From NCBI GenBank assembly GCA_017643365.1, contig JAEPNO010000008.1:124001-188000 (forward strand): 64,000 nt of DNA. The letters are read 5' to 3'. Numbering within the stretch: the stretch's first letter is position 1; each line of letters opens with the position of its first letter. Shown piece by piece: positions 46,763 to 56,607 of this stretch. Made by a program: the position numbers and the translations under genes. Source of the DNA: Balneolaceae bacterium. Lineage in GTDB: Bacteria; Bacteroidota; Rhodothermia; Balneolales; Balneolaceae. Under the pieces are notes generated by a model. The model saw nothing but the letters and a program-made list of their open reading frames with translations, had not been told where the DNA came from and searched no databases.

Positions 46763-48277
46763 ATGTTTGAAAACGATCTTTCGCACGAGAAAGTAAAACA
46801 AATTCATCAGCCTAGAGAAAAGCGTAAAGCATTCTCGCCCAACAAACGAGCGAAAGGTCTATCGACGAGTTTAGCAGCATATGTTCCCTCCGAGGATATG
46901 CCGTGGAATAAAAAAAGAGTATTTCATGTGATGCGAAGAATGGGATTTGGCACTCACTTTTCTGAAATAAATTCTTTGTTGGATGAAAACCCAACGGCAA
47001 TGGTTGATCGCTTAATTGATGATGCTTTGAACGCTCCAATGCCCGACGCGCCCGAATGGAAAGATGAAGTGCCACCTTGGGACATGGGTGATGAAGCTAT
47101 TTTGCAATATTTCGAGGATAATTATTTCCGATACATCGAATACCAAACGGAGTGGACTGACCTAATGAAGGCGCATCCTTTTCGAGAGAAAATGGTCTTA
47201 TTTTGGCATAATCATTTTGTGACGGAAATCGGTAAATATGAGCACGCGCCCATGGCCTATCGATATGTTACGGCGCTTCGATCGCATGCGTTGGGCAATT
47301 TCAAAACCTTTGTGCACTACATCGGTGAAGAAGACGCCATGCTTTTTTATCTGGATGGGATTGAAAATCGGGTTGGAAATCCTAACGAAAATTATGCGCG
47401 CGAGCTTTTAGAACTCTTTACGATGGGAATCGGTAATTATACCGAAGAGGACGTTCGGGAAATAGCTCGAGCCTTAACCGGTTATTGGTTCAACTGGAAT
47501 CAACTTACCGCGCATTTTAATACTGATTTATACGATGGAGGAACCAAAGAATTTTTTGGTAGAAAAGGGCGCTTTGATTACTCCCGAACCATCGACATAA
47601 TTTTTGAAGAGCGAACAGAGGAAATCGCACGTTTTATCTGCACAAAACTCTATAAGTATTTTGTGTACGAAACGCCAAACGACGCCATAATTGAGGAGCT
47701 TGCGCAGCTGTTTATCAACGAAGGATTTGAACTTGAACCGGTGATACGAACGCTACTGAAAAGCGAGCACTTCTTTGATGCTGATTTTCTGGGGGCGATG
47801 ATTAAAAGTCCGGTTGAGTACATGTTGGGAATGCAAATTGAGACCGGTGAAGATGTTGCGGGCGACCTGAAAGGCTGGCAACCTTATCAATTATTCGAAT
47901 TAGGTCAGTTTTTACTAAGTCCGGTTAATGTAGCCGGTTGGCCTGGATATCGATCGTGGATTTCCACTACAACTTTACCCAAAAGATGGAATTTTACGCT
48001 CGCAAACCTGTATCACAACGATAATGTGTATGGCATCGATCCAATTGCCATTGCGAAAGGAATGAGTAATGCAGGAGATCCGTATCAACTAGCTTATGAC
48101 TTAGCAGAATACATGATTGCTGTGGATTTACCGGAAACCGAACGCAATCAATTGCCCGATATTTTGCTTGCGGGCATTCCAGATTACGAGTGGGATATTA
48201 ATAACAGCGGTGCATATTGGCGTGTTTTGGGTCTTTTGGCTCATCTACGGCAACTTCCGGAATATCAGTTAATGTAG
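46763..48277 (+). CDS. DUF1800 family protein
   Basis: A 504-residue protein of the DUF1800 family. Typical stretches: RRMGFGTHFSEINSLL, REKMVLFWHNHFVTE, NPNENYARELLELFTMGIGNYT, EDVREIARALTGYWFNW and LSPVNVAGWPGYRSWIST. No signal peptide is obvious. Members are almost always encoded next to a DUF1501 protein, as here, 12 bases upstream. The biochemical role is unknown. Confidence 0.9.
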   Translation: MFENDLSHEKVKQIHQPREKRKAFSPNKRAKGLSTSLAAYVPSEDMPWNKKRVFHVMRRMGFGTHFSEINSLLDENPTAMVDRLIDDALNAPMPDAPEWKDEVPPWDMGDEAILQYFEDNYFRYIEYQTEWTDLMKAHPFREKMVLFWHNHFVTEIGKYEHAPMAYRYVTALRSHALGNFKTFVHYIGEEDAMLFYLDGIENRVGNPNENYARELLELFTMGIGNYTEEDVREIARALTGYWFNWNQLTAHFNTDLYDGGTKEFFGRKGRFDYSRTIDIIFEERTEEIARFICTKLYKYFVYETPNDAIIEELAQLFINEGFELEPVIRTLLKSEHFFDADFLGAMIKSPVEYMLGMQIETGEDVAGDLKGWQPYQLFELGQFLLSPVNVAGWPGYRSWISTTTLPKRWNFTLANLYHNDNVYGIDPIAIAKGMSNAGDPYQLAYDLAEYMIAVDLPETERNQLPDILLAGIPDYEWDINNSGAYWRVLGLLAHLRQLPEYQLM

Positions 48278-48289
48278 AGGAGCAGTTTC

Positions 48290-49900
48290 ATGAATAGAAT
48301 TAAAGGAAGCAGGCTTGCTGATGGGCATCACCACCACGAACACCACGATTTATGTAGCCGTAAAGATTTCATTCGTCGGCTTGGGCTATTTACTGCCGGT
48401 AGCGCATTTGTGTTGGGCAACACGCCGGTTCAAGCACTCCAAAGTTCGTCTTTATTTCGAAAACTCGCCGGTCTTGAAACCAATAGAGTGTTGGTGCTCA
48501 TCCAGCTAAATGGTGGAAATGATGGCTTAAACACTGTAGTTCCGGTCGAAAATGATTTGTACTACAATTACCGTGGTGATATCTCTGTGGCTAAAAATCA
48601 GGCCCTAAGCTTATCGGATACCATGGGATTGAACCCGGCCATGCAATCGTTAATGCCGCTTTGGGAAGAAGGTAAAATGGGCGTTATCCAAAGTGTAGGT
48701 TATCCAAGTGGCGATCTTTCGCATTTCCGCTCCACCGATATTTGGCTGAGTGCCAGCGATCACGACGAATATTTGCAAACCGGTTGGTTAGGTCGACATC
48801 TGGCCAACGAAAACCCTGATTTTGTTGAGAATCCACCAAATAATCCACTTGCTGTACAAATTGGAGGCGCATCATCATTGCTATTTAAAGGTGACGCCTT
48901 AGATATGGGAATGACGCTGAACGATGTCGGGATTTTGGAATACCTGGTAGAAAACGGTGTAATTTATTCGATGGATGATCTGCCCGAAACGGTTTACGGC
49001 GACGAAATGCGCTTTATGAGAATTCAGGCAAATAACTCGTTCCGATATGCGGAAGCCATCAAGAACGCCTACGACGAAAGTGCTAATCAAGTGGAGTTTA
49101 ATTCCGAGAATCTGGGCAGAAGTCTTTCCATTGTATCCAGATTGATAAAAGGAAATTTGGGTACAAAAATATTTTTGGTAAGCCTCGATGGTTTTGATAC
49201 TCACGCCAATCAGCTGAACGACCACACCGCCTTACTTAACGAGTTGAGTACCGCAGTAAGTGATTTCTATAACGATATGGCCGCCGATGGCCGATCAGAA
49301 GAAGTATTGATTGCAACATTTTCGGAATTTGGTAGACGTGTAATTAGTAATGGCGCTGCCGGAACCGATCACGGAACAGCTGCACCATTGTTTGTTTTTG
49401 GGGATTCCGTTCAGGGTGGATTAATCGGAGAAGATCCGAAGCTTGAAGAAAACAATCTGGACGAATACGACAACCTGATCCACGAATACGATTTCCGACA
49501 GGTTTATCTCACTTTACTGTGCGATTGGTTCGGAATTAGTGAGGAAGATGCTCAAGCAGCATTGGGCAGTGAGCACGAAAAAGTACCGTTTTTAGATGTT
49601 CCGAATACCGTTAACAACGAATCTTCTACCGGACCTATATCTTTTCAATTGCATCAGAATTATCCCAATCCGTTTAATCCTGCTACAACCATTTCTTTCA
49701 CGTTACAGCAAACAACAGTGGTTCGCCTTCAGGTGTTTGATGTACAAGGGCGGTTAATCCGAACCATGATTGATCAAAAAGTACAAGCAGGGAAACACAG
49801 CCTCGTTTTTGACGCCTCAAATTTACCGACTGGAACCTATGTGTATAGATTGCAAGCCGGAAGACGAGCTGAAACCAAAAGCATGACTTTGATTAAATAG
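48290..49900 (+). CDS. DUF1501 family protein with type A sorting domain
   Basis: A 536-residue exported protein of the DUF1501/sulfatase-like family. A His-rich leader (DGHHHHEHHDLC, about 11-22) precedes a twin-arginine-like signal (SRKDFIRRLGLFTAGSAFVLG). The core has LIQLNGGNDGLNTVVP and FSEFGRRV...GTDHGTAAPLFVFG. A C-terminal type A sorting domain (about 455-536: LHQNYPNPFNPATTISF to LIK) directs secretion by the type IX system. It is encoded with DUF1800, 12 bases downstream. Its end overlaps the opposite OsmC gene by 8 bases. Confidence 0.9.
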   Translation: MNRIKGSRLADGHHHHEHHDLCSRKDFIRRLGLFTAGSAFVLGNTPVQALQSSSLFRKLAGLETNRVLVLIQLNGGNDGLNTVVPVENDLYYNYRGDISVAKNQALSLSDTMGLNPAMQSLMPLWEEGKMGVIQSVGYPSGDLSHFRSTDIWLSASDHDEYLQTGWLGRHLANENPDFVENPPNNPLAVQIGGASSLLFKGDALDMGMTLNDVGILEYLVENGVIYSMDDLPETVYGDEMRFMRIQANNSFRYAEAIKNAYDESANQVEFNSENLGRSLSIVSRLIKGNLGTKIFLVSLDGFDTHANQLNDHTALLNELSTAVSDFYNDMAADGRSEEVLIATFSEFGRRVISNGAAGTDHGTAAPLFVFGDSVQGGLIGEDPKLEENNLDEYDNLIHEYDFRQVYLTLLCDWFGISEEDAQAALGSEHEKVPFLDVPNTVNNESSTGPISFQLHQNYPNPFNPATTISFTLQQTTVVRLQVFDVQGRLIRTMIDQKVQAGKHSLVFDASNLPTGTYVYRLQAGRRAETKSMTLIK

Positions 49901-50345
49901 TGCCAAGAATGGTTTCTATTTCGATATCAGAAAGCAAGGTTTTATGAACCGGGCACTTCTTGGAAATTTCGATAAGCTTATCCTTTTGTTCATCCGACAA
50001 ATCGCCTTTTAGAATTACTTCTTTTTCGATTTTATCAATCTTTGAAGAAGGCTTTTCACAATTTGCACAATCGGTACTGTGGCTTTTACCGTGGCGTAAT
50101 TCAACATAGGCATCTTCCAAAGGCCAGCCTTTCTGTCCTGCATACATTTTCATGGTCATTACCGTACATGATCCCAACGCCATCAACAATAAATCGTAAG
50201 GGTCGGGACCGGTATTTCTGCCTCCTTTTACCGATTCGGGCTCATCTGCAATTAGCTGATGTTCGCCGGCGGTGAGATGAGTTTGAAAAGGTTCATCTTT
50301 TGGTAAATGAATGTGTACAATTTTCTTTGCTGATTCTTTGGCCAT
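49893..50345 (-). CDS. OsmC family peroxiredoxin-like protein
   Basis: A 150-residue OsmC/Ohr-fold protein. The two catalytic cysteines are present in ALGSCTVMTMKMYA and KKCPVHKTLL. An additional CANC pair lies at about residue 90. Members reduce hydroperoxides or carry persulfide-type chemistry. A sulfur module (CstB, YeeE) is encoded 8 kb away, but no link is shown. Its 3' end overlaps the opposite DUF1501 gene. Confidence 0.88.
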   Translation of the reverse strand: MAKESAKKIVHIHLPKDEPFQTHLTAGEHQLIADEPESVKGGRNTGPDPYDLLLMALGSCTVMTMKMYAGQKGWPLEDAYVELRHGKSHSTDCANCEKPSSKIDKIEKEVILKGDLSDEQKDKLIEISKKCPVHKTLLSDIEIETILGTI

Positions 50346-50485
50346 AATTCCGTGGTTAGTTTACAGGAAGGTAAGTCACTTTTTTCGAGATCAAAAAATA
50401 GGTGCATTGTTACCAAAAATTAACATACAGAGCATAGTGGCTTAACATTGAAGTGAGAACTTTGGCTTGAAAATCATCACAGACT

Positions 50486-51301
50486 ATGAAAAGAACAGTA
50501 GATACCGTTGTCATTTCCGATGTTCATTTGGGAACGGTAGGTTGCCATGCCATTGAGCTGGTTCAATATTTAAATTCTATCGATCCGAAGCGGGTAATCC
50601 TGAACGGCGATTTTGTGGATATTTGGCAATTCAAAAAATATTATTGGCCGGAATCGCACATGCATGTAATTAGAACGCTGATAAATTTAATGACCAACGG
50701 CGTTGATATTTATTACCTCACAGGAAACCACGACGAAACTTTGCGAAAAGTATCGAGCCTGCAATTAGGTCCACTTTTCATTCGCGATAAACTAGTGCTT
50801 GAGATGAACGGCGAAAAAGTGTGGTTTTTCCATGGTGATATTTTTGATGTAACCATGAAGTATTCAAAATGGTTAGCCAAGCTTGGTGGCAAAGGCTACG
50901 AATTGTTGATTTTGTTGAACCGATGGGTAAACAAAGTATCCGAGAAATTCGGGTATGGTAAGATTTCGTTATCCAAAAAAATAAAAGACAGCGTAAAAAC
51001 AGCCGTTAATTTTATCGACGATTTTGAAGTAACAGCGATGGAGCTGGCCATAGATGAAGGCTACGATTATGTGGTTTGTGGACATATTCATCAACCAAAA
51101 ATTCGAGGTTACGAAAACGAGAAGGGGAGTGTGATTTACATGAATTCGGGCGATTGGGTCGAAAATCTGACCGCTTTAGAATACGATGGTAACGAATGGA
51201 ATTTGTACAAATACGATCGGGATACGATGATAAAAGATAATCCTAAGATTACTCGTATGATGCAGCCGCACACAATGAACTCAAAACTTAAAATAGGATG
51301 A
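50486..51301 (+). CDS. Calcineurin-like metallophosphatase (LpxH-like)
   Basis: A 271-residue metallophosphatase similar to UDP-2,3-diacylglucosamine diphosphatase. Metal-site motifs are complete: SDVHLG, NGDFVDIWQ, TGNHDE, FHGDIFD and CGHIHQPK. It overlaps the glycosyltransferase start by 4 bases (ATGA). The pairing of an LpxH-like enzyme with this glycosyltransferase is common in Bacteroidota and suggests a role in envelope glycolipid metabolism rather than the standard LpxH step. The substrate is unproven. Confidence 0.85.
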   Translation: MKRTVDTVVISDVHLGTVGCHAIELVQYLNSIDPKRVILNGDFVDIWQFKKYYWPESHMHVIRTLINLMTNGVDIYYLTGNHDETLRKVSSLQLGPLFIRDKLVLEMNGEKVWFFHGDIFDVTMKYSKWLAKLGGKGYELLILLNRWVNKVSEKFGYGKISLSKKIKDSVKTAVNFIDDFEVTAMELAIDEGYDYVVCGHIHQPKIRGYENEKGSVIYMNSGDWVENLTALEYDGNEWNLYKYDRDTMIKDNPKITRMMQPHTMNSKLKIG

Positions 51302-52308
51302 AAATTCTATACGGCGTACAAGGCACCGGGCATGGACACATAACAAGAGCTCGAGTGGTATTGCCGGTATTGCGAGAATTTGCCGAAGTGGATGTACTCA
51401 TCAGCGGCTATAATTTTCATATGGATTTGGATGGCGCTATTCAGTATAAAAAGCGCGGAATTAGCCTAACCTACGATAGTAACGGCAGTGTCGATTTTCT
51501 GGAAACTGCGTTAAATGTGCATCCATTTACTTTTATCAAAGACTTACATTCGCTTCCGTTGCAAGATTACGATTTTGTGATCAACGATTTTGAGCCTGTT
51601 ACAGCTTGGGCGGCTCAACAAGCAAATATGCCATGTGTTGCCATCAGTCATCAGGCGGCTTTTGCATCAAATCTGGTTCCCCGCCCGGAGCGTAAATCGT
51701 TGGTTGCTGAAGGTGTTTTGAAGCATTTCGCGCCATTTACAGAGGCTGTGGGGTCGCATTATCAGCGATACGATGATTTTATCGAACCGCCTATCATCCG
51801 TCGTAAGATTAAAGAATTAAATCCGTCCAGTGGTGATCATGTAACGGTGTATTTACCGGCATACGATCACGAATTTCTGAGTACAATCTTTCAGAAGAAT
51901 AAGGAAGTAGAATGGCACATATTTGCTCCGGGCTGCGAGAAAGAATATCGAAAAAGCAATGTGTGGGTTCGTCCGGTTGGTAAAGATACCTTTTTAGAAA
52001 GCATCGAACATTGTTTGGGTGTTGTTTCTTCAACGGGATTTGAAACTACCTCAGAAACCATGTTTTTGGGTAAGAAGCTACTCACTATCCCCATCAAAAA
52101 CCAATATGAGCAACTGTGTAATGCTGCAGCCCTTGAACCAATGGGTGCTCACATTGTGCATTCTATCGGCAAAGAGTTTAATCAAACCGTTAGTAACTGG
52201 CTTAAAAATGGCAAAGAGTTGACCGTTTCAGAAATATCTGATGAATATGACTTAGTAGCGAAGATCATCGCAAAAGGGCAGAAAAAACGGGCAGAAATTG
52301 CGGCCTAA
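51298..52308 (+). CDS. GT-B glycosyltransferase family protein (MJ1255-like)
   Basis: A 336-residue GT-B-fold protein. The first loop reads GVQGTGHGHITRA, and the C-terminal half has the sugar-nucleotide region GVVSSTGFETTSETMFLGKKLLTIPI, typical of the MJ1255/VC2487 family. The acceptor is unknown. It is translationally coupled to the metallophosphatase and converges with DinB (4-base overlap at the stops). Confidence 0.82.
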   Translation: MKILYGVQGTGHGHITRARVVLPVLREFAEVDVLISGYNFHMDLDGAIQYKKRGISLTYDSNGSVDFLETALNVHPFTFIKDLHSLPLQDYDFVINDFEPVTAWAAQQANMPCVAISHQAAFASNLVPRPERKSLVAEGVLKHFAPFTEAVGSHYQRYDDFIEPPIIRRKIKELNPSSGDHVTVYLPAYDHEFLSTIFQKNKEVEWHIFAPGCEKEYRKSNVWVRPVGKDTFLESIEHCLGVVSSTGFETTSETMFLGKKLLTIPIKNQYEQLCNAAALEPMGAHIVHSIGKEFNQTVSNWLKNGKELTVSEISDEYDLVAKIIAKGQKKRAEIAA

Positions 52309-52841
52309 TCAGTAAGATATTTTTCCCTGATCACATTCATGTGATGGCGTTCATGCCCGGCGATGATAAATGCCAGAGCTCGCACGGTAATATCAAATCC
52401 ACTTGCTTTGCCTTTTTGATTGATCATCTCTTTAGACATATTATTAAGCAAATGAATGGTGGAAACCCGTACGGCTAAATATTCATTTGAGAGATTGGCA
52501 AGCGTTCTGGAGTTGTAGATATTATTGGCCATATATTCGTCCTGATCCATGCCAGGTAATGCTTGTTTCTCTCCACGGCTGATTGCCATAATCCGAAAGC
52601 TGAACATGCGTTCGGTTTCAATCAAATGCCCAATTACCTCTTTTAATGTCCACTTTCCCGGTGCATAAGCGTAAAATGCTTTATCGCCAGGCACAGTGTT
52701 GATTAAAGTATACAACTCGTGCATCTGGGAATTCAATATGTTGATGATATTTCCTTTTTCAACCAGTTCTACATAACCGGTGTAGAAGTTCACATATTCC
52801 GACGAAGTAGGATATTCATTGTCCCAAATTTCCATGATCAA
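52305..52841 (-). CDS. DinB family protein
   Basis: A 178-residue four-helix-bundle protein of the DinB/DUF664 group. Expected metal-ligand histidines are present in LKEVIGHLIETERMFSFRI and GHERHHMNVIREKYL. Members are thiol-dependent or bacillithiol-linked transferases in some bacteria, but the function here is not known. It overlaps the glycosyltransferase stop. Confidence 0.82.
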   Translation of the reverse strand: MIMEIWDNEYPTSSEYVNFYTGYVELVEKGNIINILNSQMHELYTLINTVPGDKAFYAYAPGKWTLKEVIGHLIETERMFSFRIMAISRGEKQALPGMDQDEYMANNIYNSRTLANLSNEYLAVRVSTIHLLNNMSKEMINQKGKASGFDITVRALAFIIAGHERHHMNVIREKYLTD

Positions 52842-52881
52842 ATGCTTTTTCTAGTATTTAATGAAAACGCCCATAAAGAAC

Positions 52882-52909
52882 AAAAGCCGACAAAAAATTA
52901 TCGGCTTTT
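52882..52909 (-). terminator. Terminator-like hairpin after the M16 peptidase operon
   Basis: AAAAGCCGA (52882-52890) and TCGGCTTTT (52901-52909) form a perfect stem with an AT loop. It lies just beyond the stop of the minus-strand M16 gene, and a T-rich end is formed on the minus strand. Confidence 0.75.
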
Positions 52910-52935
52910 GAATTCGAAATAGAAGTAATACTCAA

Positions 52936-55005
52936 TTAGTTAATTGAAACAGACTCCGTAGTAGTTTCAGAGACTTTATTTCCATCCGAGAAACTAACGG
53001 TCGAATGTGCATACGTTAAACCATTATTTGTTTGCCAGTTTGAGTAACGAGTTTCGTTAGTGGCGAATGCTCCCGTTTGAGGATTCAAATCGTTGGTTCT
53101 GGAAAGGAATGGAAGTCCGGTATCGGGATCAATTAAAAAAGTAACAGTGTTTTCACCATCAACTCTTAATACTCCATACTCTTTGCCTTCAACCTCTTCA
53201 GTGCCTAAATATTCGGCCATAAATTGATCTTTTTTAAGAGCAATGTTCAAATAGCTGTTTTTGATTTCATTAAACATCGGCTTGGTCATCATTGGTGGGA
53301 GTTGCTGTTCTTGTCCCATCATTTTCATAACACCGGAACCATTTTTAAGCTCCATTTCAATTTCGCCTTGCGGAGTGGTTAGGTTTGCCATCATGCTGAT
53401 TTCATCATAGTTGATAACCGCATCGTTGCCTAAAGTCATGCTCCCCATCGGAGAATCTTGTATAGTTTGGGTTTTTACAGAAATGCTGGTGATCTCTGTT
53501 CCCGGTTCTACAATAGCATCTGCCATTTTATTCAACCACTCTTTGCCGGCAGCAGCGTCACCTGCAACTTTTTCTTCGCCGGTATCTGGTAATGGAATTT
53601 CAATATCGATTTCGTTCACAGTGCCATACTTTGATAGTTGATCACCGATTTCAGCTTTGTTACCTACAACTAAAATCTGAACCTGATCCGGTTGTAAATA
53701 TTCCTTAGCTACGCGTTGAATATCGGCACTTGAAACCGTTTTAAGTTGTTCAACATACTCATCGAAATAATCATCAGGTAAGCCATTATACTCGTTGTTT
53801 AGGCGTTGATTCAAGATCTTATTCTTGCTGTCGTATCGAAAAATCAAAGAGTTCAACATTCGCTCTCTTGCTTCTTCAAGTTCTGCTTGTTGAACCGGTT
53901 CTACCTGAAGTTTTTCTACTTCGCTCAACATGGCATCGATGGCTTCTGCCGTAGTCGAGCTTTTGGTCATTACACCTACATAAAATACGCCGGGGTAATT
54001 GATGTTGCTTGAGTAACTGCCAAACACTGCATAAGCAAGTCCCAGATCTGATCGCACAGTTTGCATTAATCGACCGGAAAAACCACCACTCAGAATTTCG
54101 TTCATAAGTTGAAGCGCGGCATAATCAGGATTTTCACGAAGTCCACCGATATGTCCGGCAAAAATGTAGCTTTGATTTACATCCGGCTTGTCAACCAGGT
54201 TCACGGTTGATGGATAGTTGTAATCCACTTCCGGGTAGATAAGATTCGTTTCTGAACCCGGCTCGATGTTTCCGAAAGCTGCTTCTAATTTTCGCTTCAT
54301 CTCGCGGGTATTGAAATCGCCGATAACGCCAATCATCATATTGTTACCGGTAAACGCTTGTTCGTGAAAATCAACGAGATCTTCACGGGTAATCGCGTCG
54401 ATAGTAGCGTATTCAATTTGGCTGGTGTATGGATTGTTATCGCCATAAATCAACTTGAAAAACTCGCGATTAGCAATCTGAGCTTGCTCGTCATTTCTTC
54501 TCGAAATACCGGTTTTTAGCTGAGTTTTTGCCAGATCAATCTTGTCCTGTGGAAAAGCCGGGTTTCGAATTAAATCCACAAAAACGGGCACTAAATCGTC
54601 GAAATCTTCTTTAAGAACATTCATGCTAGCATTTGCCGAGCCCATGCCAATAGAAGTGCTGATAAATGCGGCTTTATCTTCCAGCAACAAGTTAAGTTCG
54701 TCGGCCGGGTAATTTTCAGATCCACCATTTCGCATAACTTGCCCTGTCATTCCTGCAAGTCCTGTTTTCTCGAGAGGTTCTAATAAGCTCCCGGTTTTTA
54801 CCAAAACATTAACTCGAATTAGTGGTAGCTCTTTGTCTTCAACCAAATAGAAAGTGATGCCATTATCGAGGGCGAACTCTTCTACTTTTGTTTTTTCAAA
54901 CTCGTTCAATTCCGGGAATTTAATCTCGTCGTAACGCTTTTGTGCTAGCGCCGAAACCGAGATTAAAATCATACATACTGTTAATAGTGTGCGTTTCATA
55001 GTCAT
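52936..55005 (-). CDS. M16 peptidase-like protein lacking the zinc motif
   Basis: A 689-residue secreted protein with a signal peptide (about 1-22) and two M16 domains (about 35-250 and 255-460). At the HxxEH position the sequence reads GMTGQ (85-89), so the zinc site is lost. It is expected to be the non-catalytic partner of the active M16 protein encoded upstream, 27 bases away. A C-terminal extension (about 485-689: MTLGNDAVINYDEISMMANL onward) is unlike M16 and resembles a beta-rich lipoprotein-localisation-type domain. Confidence 0.9.
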   Translation of the reverse strand: MTMKRTLLTVCMILISVSALAQKRYDEIKFPELNEFEKTKVEEFALDNGITFYLVEDKELPLIRVNVLVKTGSLLEPLEKTGLAGMTGQVMRNGGSENYPADELNLLLEDKAAFISTSIGMGSANASMNVLKEDFDDLVPVFVDLIRNPAFPQDKIDLAKTQLKTGISRRNDEQAQIANREFFKLIYGDNNPYTSQIEYATIDAITREDLVDFHEQAFTGNNMMIGVIGDFNTREMKRKLEAAFGNIEPGSETNLIYPEVDYNYPSTVNLVDKPDVNQSYIFAGHIGGLRENPDYAALQLMNEILSGGFSGRLMQTVRSDLGLAYAVFGSYSSNINYPGVFYVGVMTKSSTTAEAIDAMLSEVEKLQVEPVQQAELEEARERMLNSLIFRYDSKNKILNQRLNNEYNGLPDDYFDEYVEQLKTVSSADIQRVAKEYLQPDQVQILVVGNKAEIGDQLSKYGTVNEIDIEIPLPDTGEEKVAGDAAAGKEWLNKMADAIVEPGTEITSISVKTQTIQDSPMGSMTLGNDAVINYDEISMMANLTTPQGEIEMELKNGSGVMKMMGQEQQLPPMMTKPMFNEIKNSYLNIALKKDQFMAEYLGTEEVEGKEYGVLRVDGENTVTFLIDPDTGLPFLSRTNDLNPQTGAFATNETRYSNWQTNNGLTYAHSTVSFSDGNKVSETTTESVSIN

Positions 55006-55032
55006 AACTTTATAATTAAAATCTTGGATAAA

Positions 55033-56535
55033 TCAGGAGTCAACTTTCTCGTTGCGAGCAACGGTTCGGCTTTTTTTAGTTAGATATTTTTTTGCAACGC
55101 GTTGCAGATCCTCGAGGGTAACGGCATCGTATCGCTCTAGGCGATTAAAAACATCTCTCCAGTCGCCACGCTCAACGTGTGTGTTTACAAAACCCATGGC
55201 TAAGCCGGTATTATTAGCTAGCCCACGAATGGTGTTGGCTCTTAAATTGGTTTTAACACGTTCCAGTTGTTCCGCTGTAATCGACCCTTCTTTAGCGGCT
55301 TCAAATTCGGCATAAATTGCTTGCTCTAAGGTATCTAGTTCCACACCTTGATTTGGCACACCAAGCGTAATAAATAACCCTGAATAACGAGTGCCCGGGA
55401 TTCCGGCAATGTTTTGAACCTGTAGTGCTAGTTGTTCTTCTTCAACCAATTTTTTGTATAAAATGGATGTACGTCCTGAGCTTAAAACTCTACCTAATAA
55501 ATCAAGCGCTTCGTAATCCGGGTGATTTCCCGATACTGTATGGTTGCCCATTACTAATATCGGTTGGGCACTTCCTTCTAATACAACCCGACGTTCTCCA
55601 CGTTGCTCCGGCTCAATCGTAGTTACCGGAGGTGCAACTTTACCTTCTCCTCTGAAATTGCCGAAGTATTCTTCCGCAAATTTCTTCATTTGATCGGGGT
55701 CAACATCACCTGCAATACCAAAGGTGATGTTACTAGGCACGTAATAGGTTTCGTAAAACTCGTGTGCGTCTTCGATAGTAGTTGCTGTAATGTCGGAGTT
55801 CCAACCTACAATCGGGCGACCATAAGGATGAGCCGAATAAGCAACGGCAAGAAAATCCTCGATTAAGCGTCCCACAGGATTAGATTCGGTACGCATACGT
55901 CGCTCTTCGCGAACTACTTCTTTTTCTACGTAAAACTCACGGTAAGTAGGCTCCATAAATCGCGAAGACTCAAGGCTGAACCATAACTCAACTTTGTTTG
56001 ATGGCAAGCTGTAGAAGTAATCCGTTTTATCCCAACTGGTACTGGCGTTCATCCCAACGCCACCATTTCGGTCGATTATTTTCGAAAACTCGTTATTTAC
56101 AACATATTGTTTGGCTTCTTCTTGAAGTGCTTCAAACTCGGCCCATTTTGTGGCCATAAAAGCAGTATCCGGGTTTGGTTTGTATTTTTCATACAACCAA
56201 GCTTTGTACACGTCATCCATTTGGTCGATGACTTTCTTCTCTTCTTCCCAGTTGGTAGTTCCTACATAGTGATCGCCTTTAAAAGCAAGGTGTTCAAAAA
56301 TGTGTGCAATTCCGGTATTGCCAACCGGCTCGTCGATTCCACCCACATTTACTTGAGTGTAGAAACTCACCACAGGAGCATCATGACGTTCAATGATTAT
56401 AAAATGAAGCCCATTATCTAAAGTAAATTCAGTTACTTTCTTTTCGAATTCATCGAGAGACTGAGCATGTGCAGGTTTAGTTTGAAAGGCTACTATCAAA
56501 AGAAGGCAAAGTAGCTTACTGGCCAATATTCTCAT
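55033..56535 (-). CDS. M16 family zinc peptidase, catalytic subunit
   Basis: A 500-residue secreted protease with a signal peptide (MRILASKLLCLLLIVAF, then AQ). The inverted zinc motif His78-Ile-Phe-Glu81-His82 (AHIFEHLAFKG) is present, as is the distal Glu region (EKEVVREERRMR). Two M16 domains follow. It degrades peptides in the periplasm as a heterodimer with the motif-less partner encoded downstream. The operon reads catalytic, then non-catalytic. Confidence 0.92.
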   Translation of the reverse strand: MRILASKLLCLLLIVAFQTKPAHAQSLDEFEKKVTEFTLDNGLHFIIIERHDAPVVSFYTQVNVGGIDEPVGNTGIAHIFEHLAFKGDHYVGTTNWEEEKKVIDQMDDVYKAWLYEKYKPNPDTAFMATKWAEFEALQEEAKQYVVNNEFSKIIDRNGGVGMNASTSWDKTDYFYSLPSNKVELWFSLESSRFMEPTYREFYVEKEVVREERRMRTESNPVGRLIEDFLAVAYSAHPYGRPIVGWNSDITATTIEDAHEFYETYYVPSNITFGIAGDVDPDQMKKFAEEYFGNFRGEGKVAPPVTTIEPEQRGERRVVLEGSAQPILVMGNHTVSGNHPDYEALDLLGRVLSSGRTSILYKKLVEEEQLALQVQNIAGIPGTRYSGLFITLGVPNQGVELDTLEQAIYAEFEAAKEGSITAEQLERVKTNLRANTIRGLANNTGLAMGFVNTHVERGDWRDVFNRLERYDAVTLEDLQRVAKKYLTKKSRTVARNEKVDS

Positions 56536-56607
56536 GCGCTTTGGTAAGTTGTTTAATTGTTTTTGTTGATGTTAATATCCGAATTAATTAGCCCGAAGGA
56601 AACGCAT

